From NCBI RefSeq assembly GCF_008974285.1, contig NZ_BKZV01000001.1:1334214-1398213 (forward strand): 64,000 bases of DNA. The letters run 5' to 3'. Made by a program: the position numbers and the translations under genes. The notes beneath the pieces were generated by a model. The model did no database searches and had not been told where the DNA came from. It saw only the letters and a program-made list of their open reading frames with translations. Source of the DNA: Thermogemmatispora aurantia. Its GTDB lineage: Bacteria; Chloroflexota; Ktedonobacteria; Ktedonobacterales; Ktedonobacteraceae. Of the stretch, positions 9,795 through 18,665 are shown one piece after another. The stretch's first letter is position 1. Each line of letters starts with the position of its first letter.

Positions 9795-11222
9795 TTACTT
9801 GCCGATGCAGAATTCACTGAAGATGCGCTCTAGCAGATCGGCACTGGCCGTCTCGCCAGTGATCTCGCCGAGGGCGTGGCAGGCAGCCTGTAGATCGATC
9901 GAGACAAAATCGAGGGGCAGGCCCTGCTCCAGCGTAGCCAGGGCAGCCTGCAGATGCTGAGAGGCCAGGCGCAGGGCTTCCTGGTGGCGCAGGTTCGTCA
10001 CCAGCACGCTATCGTCTTGCAAGGCTCTGCCGGCCAGGACCAGGTTGGCGATTGTCTCCTCCAGCTGGCTCAATCCCTCACCCGTCAATGTTGAAGTCAT
10101 GACCAGCGGCGCCTCCGGCCAGAAGCGGCGCACCTGCTCAAGCGGCAGTGAGCGCGGGCGATCGATCTTATTCAGTACCAGAATCACCGGGCGTCCTGCA
10201 CGGCCATTGGCCGTCACCTTGTCCTGCCGACCAAAACCCAGACGCAGGAGTTCCTCACAGACCTGACGGTCTTGAGCAGTGAAGTCTTCAGCGCAGTCGA
10301 AGACGAGCAGCACCAGGTCAGCACTCTCGGCGGCGGCACGGCTGCGCTGAATGCCAATCTGTTCGACTGGGTCGTCCGTAGGAGTGATACCAGCGGTATC
10401 GATCAGGTGCAGAGGGATGCCTCGGAGATTGGCCACTTCCTCAACCGTATCGCGAGTTGTACCGGCGATCGGTGTAACGATAGCGCGCTCGCTGCGCAGC
10501 AGGGCATTCAGGAGGCTTGACTTGCCGACATTGGGGCGACCGATGATGACGGTGCGCAGGCCATGACGATAGAGGCGTCCCTGCTCTGCTCCGGCCAACA
10601 ATTCATCTATCATGCGCTGGGCCGTCAGCATGTGGGGGCGCAACTCGTCGGCGTGAGGAGTCGGAATATCGTCTTCGGGGAAATCAATGCTCGCCTCGAT
10701 GCGCGCTAAGACGCCTAGAACAGTCTGCCGGGCCTCACGCAAACGGGCTGACACGCGCCCCTGCAGCTGCTGCATGGCCAGCTGCAACCCCGCCTCGGTG
10801 CGGGCACTGATGACATCCATGACAGCCTCGGCCTGCGTCAGATCGAGACGTCCGTTGAGAAAGGCCCGCAGGGTAAACTCGCCCGGCTGCGCAAGCCGTG
10901 CCCCATGCTCCAGTACGAGGCGCAGAATACGCTGCAAGACGAGCGGCCCGCCATGTCCCTGAATCTCAACCACATCTTCGCGTGTATAGGTGTGGGGCCG
11001 ACGCATGAAAGCCACCAGCACCTCATCGAGCACCTCACCACTCCGCGGGTTAACAATCCGCCCATAGGTGAGCTGATGCGAGGGTGGGAGCGTCTGCTCC
11101 CCACCGGGACGGCGAAAGAGCGGGAGCACAATGGAGAAAGCTGCCTCCCCACTCACGCGCACAATGCCAATGCCACCCACACCAGGAGGGGTAGCGATCG
11201 CTGCTATGGTGTCACTTTGCAT
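9795..11222 (-). CDS. mnmE: tRNA modification GTPase MnmE (TrmE)
   Basis: GTPase that, with MnmG, installs the (carboxymethyl)aminomethyl group at U34 of certain tRNAs. The start at 11222 (MQSDTIAAIATPPG) follows GAGGAG and gives 475 residues; an upstream in-frame start would lie inside the promoter. Visible parts are the N-terminal folate-binding domain, a central helical domain, and the inserted G domain with GRPNVGKSSLLN (P-loop), GTTRDTVEE (switch), DTAGI and NKID. The C-terminal FCIGK carries the conserved catalytic-loop Cys. mnmG is absent from the window. Confidence 0.96.
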   Translation of the reverse strand: MQSDTIAAIATPPGVGGIGIVRVSGEAAFSIVLPLFRRPGGEQTLPPSHQLTYGRIVNPRSGEVLDEVLVAFMRRPHTYTREDVVEIQGHGGPLVLQRILRLVLEHGARLAQPGEFTLRAFLNGRLDLTQAEAVMDVISARTEAGLQLAMQQLQGRVSARLREARQTVLGVLARIEASIDFPEDDIPTPHADELRPHMLTAQRMIDELLAGAEQGRLYRHGLRTVIIGRPNVGKSSLLNALLRSERAIVTPIAGTTRDTVEEVANLRGIPLHLIDTAGITPTDDPVEQIGIQRSRAAAESADLVLLVFDCAEDFTAQDRQVCEELLRLGFGRQDKVTANGRAGRPVILVLNKIDRPRSLPLEQVRRFWPEAPLVMTSTLTGEGLSQLEETIANLVLAGRALQDDSVLVTNLRHQEALRLASQHLQAALATLEQGLPLDFVSIDLQAACHALGEITGETASADLLERIFSEFCIGK

Positions 11223-11241
11223 GGCTCCTCGCATAGTCCGC

Positions 11242-11270
11242 ATTATAGTCCCGTCCTCTCTGACGTGCAA
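11242..11270 (-). promoter_or_regulatory. mnmE promoter
   Basis: TTGCAC (11265-11270, read on the minus strand), a 17-base spacer and TATAAT (11242-11247). Initiation near 11235 leaves a leader of only about 13 nt, which contains the GAGGAG ribosome site. Confidence 0.75.
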
Positions 11271-11277
11271 GAGGACT

Positions 11278-12159
11278 TTAGCCAGCGGCTAGCAGACGCT
11301 CAGGATGCGTGTAGACGTTCATTGAACGTCCCCGCAGGAAGCCAACAAGCGTGATGCCCGCTTGCTCTGCCAGCTCCACAGCCAGACTCGATGGCGCCGA
11401 GATAGCGGCCACACAAGGGATACGGGCAGAGAGAGCCTTCTGTATAATTTCGAACGAGGTCCGCCCGCTGACCATGAGAATGTGCTCGCGGTAGGGGAAG
11501 GTGCCCTGGAGCAGGCCACAGCCCACGAGCTTGTCCACCGCATTGTGCCGCCCGACGTCTTCGCGCAGGAGCAGCAAGTCCCCCTGGAGAGAGAAGAGAG
11601 CCGCCGCATGCAGGCCACCGGTATGGGAGAAAACAGCCTGGGCCGCCCGTAGCTGTTCAGGTAGCATGTAGAGCGTCTCAGCTCGCAAACGCAGCTTATC
11701 TGGTTCTAGCGGAGTAAGCGAGCTGAGCAGGTCCGCAATACTGTTCTTGCCACACAATCCACAGCTAGAGGAGACCGCGAAATGACGCTCAAAGGTAGCC
11801 TGGCAGGCAGCTCCACTACTGGCCTGCTCCGTCCGGGCTTCACTGCCGCGCAGGGTGACCTCTATGACGTTGGGCAGCGGCAGGCCATCGGCATCGACGG
11901 CCTCCTCAACACGTAGCACCTCCTGCGCCGAGCGAATGAGACCCTCATTGAAAAGGAAGCCCAGGGCCAGCTCGCGATCGTGACCAGGGGTGCGCATAAT
12001 GATCGCGAGACTGCGCTGGTTAAGCCGGACCTCCAGCGGCTCTTCGACGGCCAGCGCCTCTTCGCGCGGCTGAGAACGTCCTTCCTCCCAGTGCAGCACG
12101 CGCGCACTCATGACACGCAGCGGATCAACGATAGAGCGCCAAAAATGGGTAGCAGTCAT
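11278..12159 (-). CDS. fdhD: Formate dehydrogenase accessory sulfurtransferase FdhD
   Basis: FdhD passes sulfur from the cysteine desulfurase IscS to the molybdenum (bis-MGD) cofactor and is needed for formate dehydrogenase activity. The protein has 293 residues from the ATG at 12159, which has AAGGAG at good distance (the ATG at 12177 has none). Diagnostic features are LGFLFNEGLI, the CGLCGK motif bearing the sulfur-transfer cysteines, SHTGGLHAA, EDVGRHNAVDK and SGRTSFEII. No formate dehydrogenase or molybdopterin gene lies in the window, so its partner is elsewhere. The gene is divergent from the Fur-family gene. Confidence 0.94.
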   Translation of the reverse strand: MTATHFWRSIVDPLRVMSARVLHWEEGRSQPREEALAVEEPLEVRLNQRSLAIIMRTPGHDRELALGFLFNEGLIRSAQEVLRVEEAVDADGLPLPNVIEVTLRGSEARTEQASSGAACQATFERHFAVSSSCGLCGKNSIADLLSSLTPLEPDKLRLRAETLYMLPEQLRAAQAVFSHTGGLHAAALFSLQGDLLLLREDVGRHNAVDKLVGCGLLQGTFPYREHILMVSGRTSFEIIQKALSARIPCVAAISAPSSLAVELAEQAGITLVGFLRGRSMNVYTHPERLLAAG

Positions 12160-12395
12160 GGTGCCGTTCTCCTTCATTGTACCGCGCCCTCACCAGGCAC
12201 TCGCCAGATGAGCTGGCTCGCCATCGGCCTCCACCAGTCCTCATTGACGCCTCGCATCTGGCCATGCTAGGATTCAGGCAAGGTCGCGCACCCGATCCGT
12301 CAAGGTATTTCTCACTCAGCGAAGAGAGCTGTCAGGCTGTCCCGGTGAGCAGAGGACAGCTCAGCTCAGGTCGATCCCACATCGAGGTTTGAGCA

Positions 12396-12893
12396 ATGCA
12401 TCACTATGTCAAGTCGTCGAGCGAACTGCTGCGCAAGCGTGGCTACCGTCTCACGCCGCAGCGCTCGATGATCTTGAACGTTATTCACGAAGCAGACGCC
12501 CATCTAAGCATTGAACAGATCAGCGAGCGCGTTCAGCAGCAGAATCCCGCGGTCAGTCTCTCGACCATCTACCGCACGCTCGAACTCCTCAAGGAGCTAG
12601 GGCTAGTGCGAGAGAACCGTCTGCCGGGGGAGCCACCACGCTACGAGCGTGCGCCGGGCAAGGCCCATCACCATTTGATCTGCCGTGGCTGCCACGTCAT
12701 TATCCATCTCGACGAGAATCTGCTTGGCAATCTGCATGAAGACCTGCAGCAGCAGTACGGCTTTCACGGCCTGACACTGGATCTGGTGGCCAGCGGTTAC
12801 TGTCAGGCCTGCTGGCAGAAAAGGCAGTCCTTCCCTTCAGCAGGCGAGTCGACCGCAGGGATGAAGAGCACCAGCACCCCAGACGAGAGCTGA
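12396..12893 (+). CDS. Fur-family metalloregulator
   Basis: A 165-residue winged-helix repressor. The N-terminal DNA-binding part reads GYRLTPQRSMILNVI ... LSTIYRTLELLKELGL. The C-terminal dimer domain has a His-rich HHHLICRGC and GYCQAC, whose two CxxC pairs form the structural zinc site. HHHLICRGC followed by an acidic patch fits Fur/PerR/Zur, but which metal it senses cannot be settled from sequence. GAGG precedes the ATG. The C-terminal 20 residues are a Ser/Thr-rich tail. It is divergent from fdhD. Confidence 0.88.
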   Translation: MHHYVKSSSELLRKRGYRLTPQRSMILNVIHEADAHLSIEQISERVQQQNPAVSLSTIYRTLELLKELGLVRENRLPGEPPRYERAPGKAHHHLICRGCHVIIHLDENLLGNLHEDLQQQYGFHGLTLDLVASGYCQACWQKRQSFPSAGESTAGMKSTSTPDES

Positions 12894-13046
12894 ACGCAAC
12901 GTCACCTGCTAGCTTGGGGCCAACCGGCAGCATCGTCATGGGCGCCGAGCGTCGAGGCTACCTTCCGGTCCGCACCCTCGCTCAGACTGGCGGCGAGCAC
13001 TGGCGGCGCTTCCTCTTCATCCAGCCCAGCCTGGTCTGGCCCTGCT

Positions 13047-14210
13047 CTAAGCCGACTGGCTGGCCTGGAAATGACGCAGCATCTCCTCCAGACTATCGCC
13101 ACCGTACTTTTCTAGCAGGGCTTCGGTCAAGACGATGGCCATCATCGCCTCACCGACTACGCCGCCGGCGGGCACTACACAGACATCGCTGCGCTCATAG
13201 CGGGTCTGATCGATATTCTCGCCACTGGCCAGATCGACGGCGGGTAGCGGATGAGCCAGAGAAGGGATGGGTTTGAGCGCTACACGTACCACCAGCGGCT
13301 CGCCGTTAGTGATCCCTCCTTCGATGCCGCCGGCATTGTTGGTCACATGGTACCAGCTTCCGTCAGCCCCATGTCGCAGCACGTCATGCACTTGAGAGCC
13401 AGTGCGCCGCGCTGCCTCCAGCCCCGCGCCAATCTCGACAGCCTTGGCCGAGGGAATGCTGAGCATAGCCAGACCGAGGCGCGCGCTCAAACGTCGATCC
13501 CACTGACTATAGCTCCCTAGCCCGATCGGGACCCCAAGCGCGACGACCTCGAAGACGCCGCCGCAGGTATCGCCAGCCCGCTTTGCTTCTAGAATACGAG
13601 CAATCATGCGCTCGGTCAAGGCGGGATCAGCGCAGCGCATCGGTGAGGCTTCTACCTGTTCCCACAGGCTCGGGGGATAGGCGTCGCGCGTCAGGGGACG
13701 CGGCTCCTCATAGCCTACGTCGGCAATGGCCAGGACATGGCTGTGAATGGAGATCCCAAAAGGCTGTAGCAGCTGGCGGCAGAGGGACCCTACAGCCACA
13801 CGCGCTGCGGTTTCGCGCGAGCTGGCCCGCTCAATCACATTGCGCACATCGCGATGACCATACTTCATGGCTCCTGTAAAATCGGCGTGACCGGGGCGCA
13901 CGCGCGTCACCGGTTCGGGCAGCTCCTCTAGCGGTTCAGGACTCATCGCCTGCTGCCAGTTGACCCAGTCGCGGTTTTCAATCTGCATGGTCACCGGTGA
14001 GCCAAGGGTCCTCCCATGCCGGATACCAGAGAGAAAACGTACACTGTCTCTCTCGATCTTCATGCGTCCCCCACGCCCATACCCTCCCTGGCGACGACGG
14101 AGATCACGATCAATAGCTTCACGGTCGATCTCCAGTCCGGCTGGTAGCCCTTCGACGATGATGGTCAGGCAGGGACCATGCGATTCACCCGCGGTGAGAA
14201 AGCGAAACAT
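13047..14210 (-). CDS. aroC: Chorismate synthase
   Basis: Converts EPSP to chorismate using reduced FMN, the last common step to aromatic amino acids. It has 387 residues, a normal length. Signatures: TAGESHGPCLTIIVEGLPAG at the N-terminus, RRQGGYGRGGRMKIE, SGIRHGRTLGSP, RPGHADFTGAMKYGHRDVRNVIERASSRETA, and the C-terminal NNAGGIEGGITNG with MKPIPSL-like VALKPIPSL. GGGAGGGTG precedes the ATG. It stands alone, with no other shikimate genes nearby. Confidence 0.97.
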   Translation of the reverse strand: MFRFLTAGESHGPCLTIIVEGLPAGLEIDREAIDRDLRRRQGGYGRGGRMKIERDSVRFLSGIRHGRTLGSPVTMQIENRDWVNWQQAMSPEPLEELPEPVTRVRPGHADFTGAMKYGHRDVRNVIERASSRETAARVAVGSLCRQLLQPFGISIHSHVLAIADVGYEEPRPLTRDAYPPSLWEQVEASPMRCADPALTERMIARILEAKRAGDTCGGVFEVVALGVPIGLGSYSQWDRRLSARLGLAMLSIPSAKAVEIGAGLEAARRTGSQVHDVLRHGADGSWYHVTNNAGGIEGGITNGEPLVVRVALKPIPSLAHPLPAVDLASGENIDQTRYERSDVCVVPAGGVVGEAMMAIVLTEALLEKYGGDSLEEMLRHFQASQSA

Positions 14211-14703
14211 GACAGACTCACCCTCCCAGAAGTCCAGATTGCCTTGATTATACAGGGAAAGGGGGCAGGCCGTCAGTAGGAGATGCCTCTCCTCCGGTTT
14301 TCATTCCTTGAGAGCAGGCAGCCAGGCCAGGCTAGAAAAGCACGGGAAGATAGTACCAGCGGCGGAGAGCTTCTGCGCTCTCTTTCCATAGAGAGAGATT
14401 GATGAACAGTTCGGGCAGATCGGCTATCAGACAGCGCCTCTAAAGCGGAGGGAAGTCCCTGCTTGAATTTCGATTGAACTGTGCATAGCATTGCGATGAC
14501 TGCTGCAATACGCTGTCCATTCAGGAGACCATGAGCTTGAGACAGCTTTAGTTGTAACACAAGAAAGGGACTTTTTTGCGTGCTGATTTTTTCTTGCTAT
14601 TGACACAACAATAAAAAGAATTTACAATCTCTTTTATGAGGAAGTTATCTATTTATTGACTCCCCATTCATATTCACGAGTGTGCTGTACGTAGGAGGGT
14701 TCT
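14211..14703. other. Intergenic region upstream of the first XRE-TPR gene
   Basis: A 493-base divergent spacer. The right third is strikingly AT-rich (about 14560-14690) and holds a near-consensus promoter. I see no coding region; the minus-strand frame 14273-14560 has poor composition. Confidence 0.45.
14600..14628 (+). promoter_or_regulatory. Consensus-like promoter of the XRE-TPR gene
   Basis: A perfect -35 TTGACA (14600-14605), 17-base spacer and -10 TACAAT (14623-14628). It gives a leader of about 70 nt ending in AGGAGGG before the ATG at 14704. Confidence 0.82.
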
Positions 14704-16080
14704 ATGTCACCAAAGACGCCCAACCACCTCGGGTCTTCAGTAGGGGCAAGAGTGCGAGCAATCAGACAAGCCAGGAAACTGACTCAGAGCCAGCTGGCCG
14801 GTCACGATTTCTCCGTCAGTTACATCTCAGCCATTGAGCGCGGGCAGATTCAGCCTTCCATTCGGGCGCTAGAGATCCTGGCGAGCCGGCTGAACGTTTC
14901 CCCCGCCCAGCTTCTGGCCGAGACCGGAGGAGGACCCCTGAGTCAGCCAGCTGTAGCTGCCCGCGATGGACGGCACGCCCTCGCAGGTGAGAATGAAGTG
15001 CACCTGCGGCTGCTGGAGAGCGAGATCTGGATTCATGAGGGCGAGCTAGACCGGGCCATCGCCATCTTGCATGATTTGATCAGTGCCATGCTCCCGCGCC
15101 AGGATAAGGCGCGGGTCTATTATCTTCTCGCCCTTGCCTCCTTCTCCGTCGGGCGCCTTTCCGAGGCTGAGCGCTCCCTCGAAGAATGTCGCCAGCTTCT
15201 CGCAGATTATGAGCCTTCTCCTTTAAAAGCTCGTATCTTCTACCTTTCTGGCCTTGTACATTTCTCTATGCAAAATTATTATTTAGCAGAATTTTTCTAT
15301 AATGAAAGCATCAATATTTCCGACAAAATCATGCCGAAAGATTATTTTCTTTTAATTCGATGCTATCTTGGCCTTGGACAGCATTACCTCGAGCGGGGCG
15401 ACAGCGAACGCGCGATCACCGCCTTGAAACAGGCAGCAGCGCTGAGCGAGAGGGAGGCAGCGGTCCCCGCTCAACGTCCCGAACAGGCCTACGCCGAGCT
15501 AAGCGCAGGCTATGCTCGCCAGGGCAACCATTTACTGGCTCTGCTCAGCGCCCACAAAGCCCTGGCGGTGCAGGAGCAGCGACGTCTCAGTCGTTTACAA
15601 GGAGAGATAACCCATCTGCTTTACCACATCCGCTTGCAGAGCAGCGATGAGGCCAGCCGACGCCAAGCACTCGCTACCTTAGAAGATCTGCAGCAACGAG
15701 CAAGAGAACCTCTGCAAGCTGCCAGCATTGCCTTTCACCTGGCACACTGGCATTTTCATCATGAGCACCAGCTGGCAGAAGCCAGACGTTACAGCGAGCA
15801 GGCCCTGGCCCTGGCGCGCACCTTTGGTGAGAATCTCATTCAGGCCGAGGCCCTTTTTCTTCTCGGCCAGCTTGCTTACGAGGAGCGCCAATACGAGCGC
15901 GGCGATCAACTCTGTCGCGAGGCGCTTCTTCTTTTGGAGCGCCTCCATATTGACCGCGATCAGCTCGCTGAATACTACAGCACTTATGCTCACCTGCTTG
16001 AGGGACGAGGGGACGCACGCGAAGCTTTTCTCTACTTCCGCCGTGCTTACGAGATCGCCCAGCACCGCACTCGTCCCTGA
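14704..16080 (+). CDS. XRE-family HTH regulator with C-terminal TPR array
   Basis: A 458-residue cytoplasmic regulator. Residues 13-68 form a Cro/C1 helix-turn-helix (KLTQSQLAGHDFSVSYISAIERG). The rest is helical TPR-like repeats (A-x4-L-x2-A/Y patterns such as HLRLLESEIWIHEGELDRAI, LHYLERGDSERAI, LLGQLAYEERQYERG). This architecture is shared with peptide-responsive RRNPP-type and Chloroflexota XRE-TPR proteins, so a ligand- or partner-sensing repressor or activator is likely. A close paralogue lies at 18659-20041 with the same SYISAIERG helix. It is convergent with the anti-sigma-like gene. A short AT-rich stretch inside the gene (about 15260-15360) departs from the local composition. Confidence 0.8.
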   Translation: MSPKTPNHLGSSVGARVRAIRQARKLTQSQLAGHDFSVSYISAIERGQIQPSIRALEILASRLNVSPAQLLAETGGGPLSQPAVAARDGRHALAGENEVHLRLLESEIWIHEGELDRAIAILHDLISAMLPRQDKARVYYLLALASFSVGRLSEAERSLEECRQLLADYEPSPLKARIFYLSGLVHFSMQNYYLAEFFYNESINISDKIMPKDYFLLIRCYLGLGQHYLERGDSERAITALKQAAALSEREAAVPAQRPEQAYAELSAGYARQGNHLLALLSAHKALAVQEQRRLSRLQGEITHLLYHIRLQSSDEASRRQALATLEDLQQRAREPLQAASIAFHLAHWHFHHEHQLAEARRYSEQALALARTFGENLIQAEALFLLGQLAYEERQYERGDQLCREALLLLERLHIDRDQLAEYYSTYAHLLEGRGDAREAFLYFRRAYEIAQHRTRP

Positions 16081-16144
16081 GCGGAGAGCCGCTTTCTCCT
16101 CTCCTCCGTCTTTGCTCATGCTCAGGGTCAGTGTTGGCCCCTCA

Positions 16145-17200
16145 CTAGGACTGGCAGGGGCGCAATTCAAGGCGCATGAAAGCGACTTCAAGCATGTTGC
16201 GCTCCTCTGGCCTGCTCAGCTGAAGTGACGTGCGTCCTAATGGGAAGCGCAGTCGGCCCTGGGAATCCACCGTCTCTGGAGAACGAATCGCTTGCGGGTT
16301 GCCGCCGAACCACTCCACAGCCTCAACCAGGGTACCTAGAGGAAGAGCCGCTTCCAGGTATTGGCCATGCAGCTCCGGAGGTAATCCCTGAAGGAAGAGC
16401 ACAAGGAGATCACCCTCCTGCACTATTCTGCCTTCATAAGGGCCAGCTTGCAAGAGGATCACCGCCGGCGTCGCCTGCTGGCCAGACAAGCTGGCACTCG
16501 CCAAAGGGAGGGCGCCCCTGCGTACAGAGCGCGTTACAGGACCGGGCTGGCGTAGCTCGTAGGCATAAAGCGGCGGTTCACGGGGTGGTCCCTCGCTCGT
16601 GGTTACCAGACTTGCCACGCGTACCAAATCGTGTAAGGCTTGCTCGCGCTGCTGAGTCAGGCCAGCGCTCAGGCGGATCGCCCGCTGCAACAGCTGCCGG
16701 GCCGCGACGAGTGCATCTTCGCGCTCCGGCTCGCGCTCTGCCTGACGCAACAGCAATTCTGCCTGGCGAATGAGGGCCTGACAGAGATGCACCAGAGATC
16801 GCGCTGGCGCCGGCGGAACGGTCGCCGGAGGGCGCAAAAGGGCCTCCTGCTCAGGCGAGCGAGGCTGATCTCCCAGGGTTTTCCCCAGCGCAGCGTAGGT
16901 TTCCACGTAGGCGCTTCGGCACAGCGAACAACCAATCAGATGATAGATGAGTCCAGCATAACGAAGGTAAACCTGATCATCATGTTTAAGCAGTGATTCA
17001 CAAAAATCAGGTATTTTTTGATAAAGGAGCAGATGATCGTCGTGGCTCTGGAGCAAAGTGAGCTGCTCGCCTGGAGATGAGGGGGAAGGAGCCGGCGCAT
17101 TGGGGGGTAGCATCAACTCCTGCAACCAACGTGCCAGTCCCCCAGAAGAACCCGGATGTGGCTGGTTCATTTCGCTCTCATAGTTGCTGTGGTTGCTCAT
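16145..17200 (-). CDS. Zinc-binding anti-sigma-like regulatory protein
   Basis: A 351-residue protein. Near residues 87-94 it has H-x3-C-x2-C (HLIGCSLC), the zinc-coordinating signature of ZAS anti-sigma domains, in a helical context (residues 45-105). A proline-rich linker and a helical segment with QAE-rich repeats follow. The C-terminal half is predicted beta-rich, without a transmembrane helix, so it would be a soluble anti-sigma-type protein. It starts 50 bases after the sigma-like gene on the same strand, the usual sigma/anti-sigma gene order. The assignment rests on the motif and the neighbour; overall family identity is not recognised. Confidence 0.6.
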   Translation of the reverse strand: MSNHSNYESEMNQPHPGSSGGLARWLQELMLPPNAPAPSPSSPGEQLTLLQSHDDHLLLYQKIPDFCESLLKHDDQVYLRYAGLIYHLIGCSLCRSAYVETYAALGKTLGDQPRSPEQEALLRPPATVPPAPARSLVHLCQALIRQAELLLRQAEREPEREDALVAARQLLQRAIRLSAGLTQQREQALHDLVRVASLVTTSEGPPREPPLYAYELRQPGPVTRSVRRGALPLASASLSGQQATPAVILLQAGPYEGRIVQEGDLLVLFLQGLPPELHGQYLEAALPLGTLVEAVEWFGGNPQAIRSPETVDSQGRLRFPLGRTSLQLSRPEERNMLEVAFMRLELRPCQS

Positions 17201-17250
17201 TCACAACCTCCTTCCTTCCTCTTGATTGGGGGGGAAACCACGATTTGCTG

Positions 17251-18189
17251 CTATTCGACCCGATAGTAACGGGCCAACCGGCGGAGGCGAGCAGCATCAA
17301 GATGCACGACCTCATCCCCCTCGTGCCAGTTCAGCAAGCCCTCGAAAGTCAATTGTCTCAGTCCTCGCTTGACCTCGGCCAGCGTCAGCCCCTGGCGCAC
17401 CAGATCCTGTATCGGTACCGCTAGCTCGCCAGTAGCCTCATTGCTATGAGACGAGAGCAAAGCCTCATACTCTGTTAGACGCAGAGCAACCATAACCGCC
17501 AAATTGGAACTCTGTGACTGCAGGCAGGTGCGGAGCTTCTTATAAGCGTGATCGCGATGCTGACTCAGGTGAGCCAGGGGGGTCTCAGCAGGAAGAGGGG
17601 TGATAGAGATCGCCTGGAGTTCCTCTACTACCTCGCGAGCCAGTTCCACAGCCCCTAACGTTTCCAGTTCCTGCAACACTGCCCGCAGCTGGCGTGGCGC
17701 ACTGGCGAGCGCTTTAATACAGTGCTTCAACAAGATGCGCAGCTCCTGCTGAGTCACAGCAGCCAGGGCTGCTTCTTCAGGATGAGCAAAGGGAGGCACG
17801 CCCCACAGCGATGTAGTGATCTCGCCCAAAGGATCAGCCTCGCCCTGGGAGTCTTCACTCTCTTGCAGGACCGAAAAGGGGAGCATCTGCCGATGTTGAC
17901 GGCGCAAGCGATCGATCGCCTTATGATGCACACAGTTATTGAGGAAAGCATAGAATTGGGCTTCGCTCAGGCGGTCCAGCACCGTCTCAGGCTGCCGGTC
18001 TCCTCCCCCCAGCAGGCCCAAGGCTACCAGACGCTCAACCACGTGGTTGACCACCAGGTCGACCTCCTCAGCATCGTACTGCAGCGGCCCCAGGTAGCGC
18101 TGAGCCCGCTGCCGGAGGAAAGCTTCCAGCGCTGGAAAGCTTTTTTCCGGCTCATATCTTAGGTCACGGGCCGTGAATGACATGCTCAA
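17251..18189 (-). CDS. Divergent sigma-70-family (ECF-like) protein
   Basis: A 312-residue protein. Residues 78-100 (QFYAFLNNCVHHKAIDRLRRQHR) match the region 2.3/2.4 pattern of ECF sigma factors (A-x-FL-x3-A-x4-K-x-IDRLRR). A region-4-like part lies around residues 150-240 (ALASAPRQLRAVLQELE ... HRDHAYKKLRTCL), separated by an acidic linker. It is longer than a usual ECF factor (about 190), with an extra C-terminal winged-helix-like part (LTLAEVKRGLRQLTFEGLLNW). Followed at 50 bases by the zinc anti-sigma-like gene. AAGGGG precedes the ATG. It could also be a sigma-like regulator that no longer binds polymerase. Confidence 0.6.
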   Translation of the reverse strand: MSMSFTARDLRYEPEKSFPALEAFLRQRAQRYLGPLQYDAEEVDLVVNHVVERLVALGLLGGGDRQPETVLDRLSEAQFYAFLNNCVHHKAIDRLRRQHRQMLPFSVLQESEDSQGEADPLGEITTSLWGVPPFAHPEEAALAAVTQQELRILLKHCIKALASAPRQLRAVLQELETLGAVELAREVVEELQAISITPLPAETPLAHLSQHRDHAYKKLRTCLQSQSSNLAVMVALRLTEYEALLSSHSNEATGELAVPIQDLVRQGLTLAEVKRGLRQLTFEGLLNWHEGDEVVHLDAARLRRLARYYRVE

Positions 18190-18658
18190 GATTCCCCTTT
18201 AAAGACTTTAAGATCAGGCGGAGCCTCTCTCCCGAAGGCAGCGTGAGCGTGGGCAGGATCTCACAGCAGTATATCTGCTTTTGCGCCATCAAGCAAGGAG
18301 ACAGAGCACAGGGGAGTGTTTCACAAAGCTATGGAGGATGATGCCGCTTATCTTCTCTCATGTCAGGCGAAGAGTGCACCAGGGGCAACGATAAAAGAAA
18401 GAGGAGAGAGGACCACCGTGGCGCGCAGGAGCAGCGCCGCGGTGGGGGCGCCTTGAGCGAGAAGGCCAGGGTCCCAATAGGCAGCAACTGACCAGCTTTT
18501 CAGGCGACTGGCAGCGCTGCCAGCCGACGGCAACGTTGGGCAGGTCAGCCGGGCCAGCAGCCAGGGTCTCCACCAGGGCTATAAGATCCGCCAAGGCGGC
18601 AGAAGAGTAGCCCCGGTCCTACTGCCCGCCTCGCGCGGGCGGTAGCGGGCCGGGCAGG
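18190..18658. other. Intergenic region between XRE-TPR paralogue 2 and the sigma-like gene
   Basis: This 469-base spacer is on the leader side of the sigma gene and contains its promoter (18268-18296) and a large nested hairpin (18604-18665). A 78-codon minus-strand frame with a TTG start (18358-18594) has no ribosome site and is not called. Confidence 0.45.
18268..18296 (-). promoter_or_regulatory. Promoter of the sigma/anti-sigma pair
   Basis: TTGCTT (18291-18296), a 17-base spacer and TATACT (18268-18273) on the minus strand. Leader of about 75 nt. Confidence 0.6.
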
Positions 18659-18665
18659 CTACTCT
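18604..18665 (-). repeat. Nested perfect inverted repeat at the 3' end of the second XRE-TPR gene
   Basis: A 9-bp outer arm (AGAGTAGCC / GGCTACTCT) encloses an 11-bp inner stem (CTACTGCCCGC / GCGGGCGGTAG, one G-T wobble) with a 5-base loop. It includes the stop codon of the XRE-TPR gene. No T run follows on the minus strand, so it is either an atypical terminator or a structured 3' end. Confidence 0.7.

Noticed and set aside
18358-18594. 78-codon minus-strand frame with several Cys
   Set aside because: TTG start without ribosome site, extreme composition; two CxxC-like spots are not arranged as a known zinc domain.
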